From positions 248,001-312,000 of the forward strand of contig NZ_MRCB01000002.1 in NCBI RefSeq assembly GCF_001904635.1: a stretch of 64,000 nt of DNA, written 5' to 3'. Positions 60,343-64,000 of the stretch are shown piece after piece. This DNA comes from Hydrococcus rivularis NIES-593 (lineage in GTDB: Bacteria > Cyanobacteriota > Cyanobacteriia > Cyanobacteriales > Microcystaceae). Position numbers and translations under genes: made by a program. Under the pieces are notes generated by a model that saw only the letters and a program-made list of their open reading frames with translations, made no database searches and was not told where the DNA came from. Within the stretch, counting starts at the first letter, position 1. Every line of letters starts with the position of its first letter.

Positions 60343-62157
60343 TTACTCTTCAATTGCCTCATCCGCAGGACTAAATTTTGCCACGAGTTCGGGATTTTCG
60401 CTCCAAGCGGCAACGATATTAATCGTTCCATTCAAGAAGTTCTGGCGGCAAGCGCGACGCTGAATTTTGCCGCTCGCCGTTTTGAGAATGGTTCCCGATT
60501 TTGCCAACACGATCGCGTAGACAGGAATTTCATGCTGTTCGGCAATTTCTTGACGAATATCGCCAATTATTTGCTTTAGATCTAAATTTTCAGTTCGACG
60601 CTCGACTTCCTGCACGATAACCAATTGTTCTTCTCCATTATCTTCAATAGAGAAGGCAGCCCCATAATCGGGACGAAGAGCAGGATGCAGATGTTGCACC
60701 GTCCATTCAATATCTTGCGGATAGTGATTCGTGCCTCGCATAATAATTAAATCTTTGATCCGTCCGGTAATGTAGAGTTCTCCATCTTTGAGGAATCCGA
60801 GGTCGCCCGTGCGCAGGAAAGGCCCTTCTCCGCTATCTTGGATATAAGCTCTGAAAGTGCGCTCTGTCTCTTCCTCGCGCTGCCAGTACCCTTGAGCGAC
60901 GCTGGGATCGGCAACCCAAATTTCGCCTACTTCATCGGGTGCACAGCGAATTAAGGTATCGGGATGCACGATCGCAACTTTGGTATCGCAAACCAGACGA
61001 CCGCAGCTAGCAATAGTCCGAATGCCGTTTTCTCGCTCTGGCTTGGCATCGACAATCTTATCTTTTTCTAAGGCGGCAGCTTCTAGGCGTGTAATAACGG
61101 GTTTGTGTCCTTTGGGTTTCGTCGAGACGAGCAGGGTATATTCTGCCAGTCCGTAGGCGGGGGCAAAGGTTTCCCAAGCAAAGCCGCAGGGAGAAAAGGT
61201 TTCGACAAACTTTGCCATCACTTTCGGGTTGATGGGTTCGGCGGCGTTTCCTGCCGCTTGCCAACTGCTCAGATCGAGTTCTTCAAGATCTTTGGGTTTA
61301 ACGCGGCGAATGCACAAGTCATAGGCGAAGTTAGGCGCTTGAGAGTGGGTGACGCGATATTTAGTAATGTTTTTCAGCCATTGAACGGGACGCTTGATAA
61401 AGGCGAAGGGAGACTGGAGATAGCAAGGCGTGCCGTTGTAGAGAGGCACCATCATTCCTTCAACGAGTCCGTAATCGTGGAAGTATGGCATCCAAGTAAG
61501 CGTCACGCTATTGGGTTCGTAGCCGCAAGCTTTTTGTAAGTAGCCAGCATGGTGGATCAGGTTAAAATGACTGAGCATTACACCTTTGGGCGTGGAAGTA
61601 GACCCCGATGTATACTGAAGATAAGCTAACTGGTTTTTGTCTGCCTGCGGATCTTGCCACTGTTCGGCGAGGGCAAGATCGACGGTTGCCGAATCGATCC
61701 AGTGCATTAGCTCGAATTCGGGAAATTCGTCGCGCACGTTCTCGATTAAAGACAAAATTCCCGCCGTAGTTAGAGCAAAGGTGGCTTGAGCGTCTTTAAC
61801 AATTGCTCGCAGTCTGGGTAAGGTTCGCTTGAGTCTGCCGGATTCTGGCGGGGGAACGGGAATGGCAATCACTCCCGCATACAGACACCCGCAAAAAGCA
61901 GCGATGACTTCCAGTCCTTGAGGATAGAGCAATAGCGCTCGTTCTCCTTTTGCCCGATACTGTTGTAGTAAGGCGGCGATCGCTCTGGCTTGACGGTCTA
62001 ATTCTCCATAGGTCAGAGGCGCACTTTCTGTTTTTCCATCGATGAGAAAGGTGTAAGCATGACCGTCAGGTTGTTGTGTAGCTCTCCCGCGCAGGAGTTC
62101 GATTAGGGTCGAAGGAACCGTTTGGGTCGCTGTTGATTTTTCAAGGCTTTGGGTCAT
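60343..62157 (-). CDS. Fatty acyl-AMP ligase (FAAL)
   Basis: A 604-aa adenylating enzyme of the ANL superfamily. The P-loop-like motif is YTSGSTSTPKGVMLSH; FHDYGLVEGMMVPLYNGTPC is the FAAL-type A4/A5 region; FAPAYGLAEYTLLVS and LRTGDLGFLKDGELYITGR complete the core, with GKIQR near the end. FAALs make acyl-AMP and hand the chain to a carrier protein; unlike CoA ligases, they carry an insertion that blocks CoA transfer. It heads the minus-strand set FAAL, ACAD-like, ACP and MBOAT. The chain length it prefers cannot be predicted here. Confidence 0.95.
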   Translation of the reverse strand: MTQSLEKSTATQTVPSTLIELLRGRATQQPDGHAYTFLIDGKTESAPLTYGELDRQARAIAALLQQYRAKGERALLLYPQGLEVIAAFCGCLYAGVIAIPVPPPESGRLKRTLPRLRAIVKDAQATFALTTAGILSLIENVRDEFPEFELMHWIDSATVDLALAEQWQDPQADKNQLAYLQYTSGSTSTPKGVMLSHFNLIHHAGYLQKACGYEPNSVTLTWMPYFHDYGLVEGMMVPLYNGTPCYLQSPFAFIKRPVQWLKNITKYRVTHSQAPNFAYDLCIRRVKPKDLEELDLSSWQAAGNAAEPINPKVMAKFVETFSPCGFAWETFAPAYGLAEYTLLVSTKPKGHKPVITRLEAAALEKDKIVDAKPERENGIRTIASCGRLVCDTKVAIVHPDTLIRCAPDEVGEIWVADPSVAQGYWQREEETERTFRAYIQDSGEGPFLRTGDLGFLKDGELYITGRIKDLIIMRGTNHYPQDIEWTVQHLHPALRPDYGAAFSIEDNGEEQLVIVQEVERRTENLDLKQIIGDIRQEIAEQHEIPVYAIVLAKSGTILKTASGKIQRRACRQNFLNGTINIVAAWSENPELVAKFSPADEAIEE

Positions 62158-62586
62158 CTTTAACTCGTTAGTAAATTTTAGATTAGTCCTCCTGCCGTTC
62201 TGCGACTTCCTTCAGACACGACGGAGCGGCAGAGCGTTACCTACATTGTTGATAAATTAGAACATATAAACGTTAACTTATTACAAATTATGTCAACCTC
62301 TTACCTAAATTGTCAGCCCCATTCAACTTTTTTCCGTAAAAGTAACTTTCAAGAGCTTTAAGAAAGCTACTCTTGCATAAATTCAAGATAAAGATTCAAG
62401 CATAATACTATTTTTAAAGCTTTTAAAGATAGAGTTTCTAAAAACCTTTTTAATTTAATAAGAAAAGCTATGGCACCGACTCGGTACGATTGAAAAAAAA
62501 GATCGGGGATCTCTCGTAGGCGTAATTAATACGAAGCCTATAAGCTAGTACAAGCCAAAATAGATGGGAAAGGAGGTCGAAAGAGG
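62158..62586. other. Divergent gap upstream of the FAAL gene
   Basis: A 429-base A/T-rich region with no supported gene. It must carry the promoter of the FAAL set (leftward) and of the gene at 62587 (rightward, AGGAGG at 62571-62576). A short palindrome GATCGGGGATC lies near 62502. I see no certain -35/-10 pair. Confidence 0.4.
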
Positions 62587-63531
62587 GTGCGATACTCACT
62601 TTTGAGTCGGTTTCAAGGCGGTTTGCTCGGCGGTTTCCTGGGAGAGACTTTAATTGACAGTTCTTCAAAACGAGAAGGAACGATCGCATCGGAGATAGGG
62701 ATCGACTCGATCGAACCTTGGCTCGCTTCTAGTACGTTGTCTGCCGAAGACTGGGAGCAAATTGGCGATCGCCTGTCTGCTGCTTTAGAGGGCAAAACGC
62801 CTACTAACAGCGGCGAATTGGCTGTAGCGGCGCTACCTATACTGTTCTTTTTTCATGACGACTTGGGGTTGCTCAAAGAGCAGCTACAACATTTGGTAAA
62901 CATTTGGCAATTGTCCGCACAGACCTTAGAAGATGTTTTAATATGGGCGTATGCGATCGCGCTGGCACTCAGAGAAAAACTCGATCCCGATCGATTGCTT
63001 CCTCAAATCTTGGTTCGCTATCGATCGGCTCAGACTCCCCTCATCGACCAGCTAGAGCAAGTTCGGACTTGGTTAGAGCAAGGAACTTCCCTACGGCAAG
63101 CGATCGCCCAAATCTCTAGGGACGGCAAACCGAATCCGATCGCGCTAGCGCTCTACTGTTTTGCTCGCACTCCAGAAGATTTTCGACTTTGCTTGATGCA
63201 AGCTATTCGGACGGGCAAACAAGCTTCTCTCGTTGCTGCTCTAACTGGTGCTTTGGCAGGAGCGCACAACAGTTTTAGCGGAATTCCTATCGATTGGCGT
63301 GTAGCGGTTGGAAAACACCCAACGGGTCAAAAACTTACTAGAGAGGCGACTTGTCTGTTTGCCGCTTGGTCGGGCGCTTATAAACTAGAAGGCTTGGATA
63401 CTCTTAAATCTGCTGCTGTCACTTCGCCTCTGGTGATGCAACCCCGCTCTTCTGTCAAGATTATTTCTCAAGGAGAATATTCATTTTTAGATCCTTTGTT
63501 TAATGTAGACAGTAAAGTAATAAAAAAGTAA
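62587..63531 (+). CDS. Degenerate ADP-ribosylglycohydrolase-fold protein
   Basis: A 314-aa helical protein. The opening RFQGGLLGGFLGETLI and the late VAALTGALAGAHNSFSGIPIDW follow the layout of DraG/ARH proteins (RFRGALLGLAVGDALG; DTDTIAAIAGALAGAYYG). The Asp metal ligands expected at both places are missing (GETL; GKQASLVA), so hydrolase activity is unlikely. The role is unknown. GTG is used as start, with AGGAGG 10 bases upstream. It lies 120 bases before a 7TM-HD gene on the same strand. Confidence 0.65.
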   Translation: MRYSLLSRFQGGLLGGFLGETLIDSSSKREGTIASEIGIDSIEPWLASSTLSAEDWEQIGDRLSAALEGKTPTNSGELAVAALPILFFFHDDLGLLKEQLQHLVNIWQLSAQTLEDVLIWAYAIALALREKLDPDRLLPQILVRYRSAQTPLIDQLEQVRTWLEQGTSLRQAIAQISRDGKPNPIALALYCFARTPEDFRLCLMQAIRTGKQASLVAALTGALAGAHNSFSGIPIDWRVAVGKHPTGQKLTREATCLFAAWSGAYKLEGLDTLKSAAVTSPLVMQPRSSVKIISQGEYSFLDPLFNVDSKVIKK

Positions 63532-63651
63532 ACGCTGATGTTTTACACGATAGTTTACTAAGTATTTATGCTTAAAATTTATGAAATCGCTAGCGAGGCA
63601 ATTCCAGCCAGCTCCTTCTAATCCTATAAAATCAGATCGTTTTCACAATCT

Positions 63652-64000
63652 ATGAAGACCTTTCGTTTATTGACCCAGCAATTTGAAGAATGGCGACGAA
63701 AAGATCGAGAGTCTCATTCCTTCTCCGGATCGGAGAAGGCCCCTGTGCCAACGACGGCAAGAGCAGGAGCAATTTTAGAAGAGCAGGCCGTCTCAAACCA
63801 ACCCTCTGCATCAAAGCACGAGCGCAAAGCTCAACCGCTAGTAATCGTAGTGGCGATCGCTTCTTTGACCAGTATTTTTGGCTATCGCTTCTACAATCAA
63901 CCTCAACTAGGTGTCGGTACGGTTGCCCCCGAAACGATTCAAGCGCCCAGAGACGGTCGTTTTGAAGATGCTAAAACCACAGAACAGAGGCGCAAAGAGA
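63652..64000 (+). CDS. 7TM-HD cyclic dinucleotide phosphodiesterase, N-terminal part (PgpH-like)
   Basis: The gene runs off the right edge; 116 residues are visible. A basic, Gln-rich cytoplasmic head (about 1-60) leads to one transmembrane helix (about 65-85) and the start of the 7TMR-HDED extracellular domain: GVGTVAPETIQAPRDGRFED. That phrase and the adjacent KTTEQRRKE are typical of YqfF/PgpH proteins, whose later HD domain hydrolyses c-di-AMP. The HD domain itself is outside the window. The call rests on the N-terminal pattern only. Confidence 0.85.
   Translation, partial: MKTFRLLTQQFEEWRRKDRESHSFSGSEKAPVPTTARAGAILEEQAVSNQPSASKHERKAQPLVIVVAIASLTSIFGYRFYNQPQLGVGTVAPETIQAPRDGRFEDAKTTEQRRKE

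Noticed and set aside
61105-61539. 144-codon antisense frame within the FAAL gene
   Set aside because: The FAAL frame is continuous with strong motifs; the antisense frame has no recognisable domain.
1-64000. Search for a CRISPR array, prophage or IS transposase
   Set aside because: No regularly spaced repeats, phage structural genes or DDE/HUH transposase frames were seen in the window.

Overview
The window is cyanobacterial chromosome. The octamer GCGATCGC (HIP1) recurs throughout, and the gene set includes Ycf4 (photosystem I assembly), PcyA (phycocyanobilin synthesis) and a helical carotenoid protein of the OCP family. The genus cannot be fixed from the sequence alone. I see no rRNA, tRNA, CRISPR array, intact transposase or prophage. 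Small palindromic and foldback elements are frequent between genes.

Layout. 0-13 kb: a c-di-GMP/two-component hub. It holds the end of an EAL protein, two tandem FHA-GGDEF-EAL proteins, a large hybrid histidine kinase and an overlapping PleD-like REC-GGDEF regulator. Two related GT8-like glycosyltransferases and a KirBac-type potassium channel lie among them. 13-25 kb: paired M16 peptidases (one active-site-deficient), a putative beta-barrel protein, a Bax inhibitor-1 protein, a CPA2/RCK antiporter, argG, a DUF99 protein, a P1B-4 (CoaT-like) metal ATPase behind a MerR-type promoter, and an orphan OmpR-type regulator. 25-36 kb: an unusual fusion of a cyclic-nucleotide-binding domain, a degenerate NtrC-like AAA+ domain and a NapH-like Fe-S membrane module, then a decayed glyoxalase-family gene, a GT4 glycosyltransferase, a YWTD propeller, ycf4, a cyclophilin lipoprotein, a ketosynthase, a GT25 protein, a thioredoxin-TPR protein, a 58-aa TatA and pcyA.

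36-49 kb: a stress and envelope region with a Met-rich zinc-ribbon protein, Mn catalase divergent from the carotenoid protein, a ClpP-fold membrane protease, GlsB, rhomboid, lipid kinase, YihY, PiuC-type dioxygenase, a Gly/Glu-repeat lipoprotein and gyrA. 49-62 kb: envelope glycan and lipid genes. These are a polytopic membrane protein, two GT2 enzymes, a TPR-trypsin protease, a saccharopine-dehydrogenase-like oxidoreductase, and a minus-strand set encoding fatty acyl-AMP ligase, acyl-CoA-dehydrogenase-like protein, acyl carrier protein and MBOAT acyltransferase. 62-64 kb: a degenerate ADP-ribosylglycohydrolase-like protein and the start of a 7TM-HD phosphodiesterase.

Most noteworthy: (i) the FAAL/ACAD/ACP/MBOAT set, which has the same logic as the Dlt system (adenylating ligase, carrier protein, MBOAT) but for a fatty acid; (ii) the cNMP/dead-AAA+/Fe-S membrane fusion, with a decayed copy of its 3' end beside it; (iii) a second FHA-GGDEF-EAL copy whose EAL domain has lost a catalytic Asp; (iv) a MerR-type promoter with a 20-bp spacer in front of the metal ATPase.
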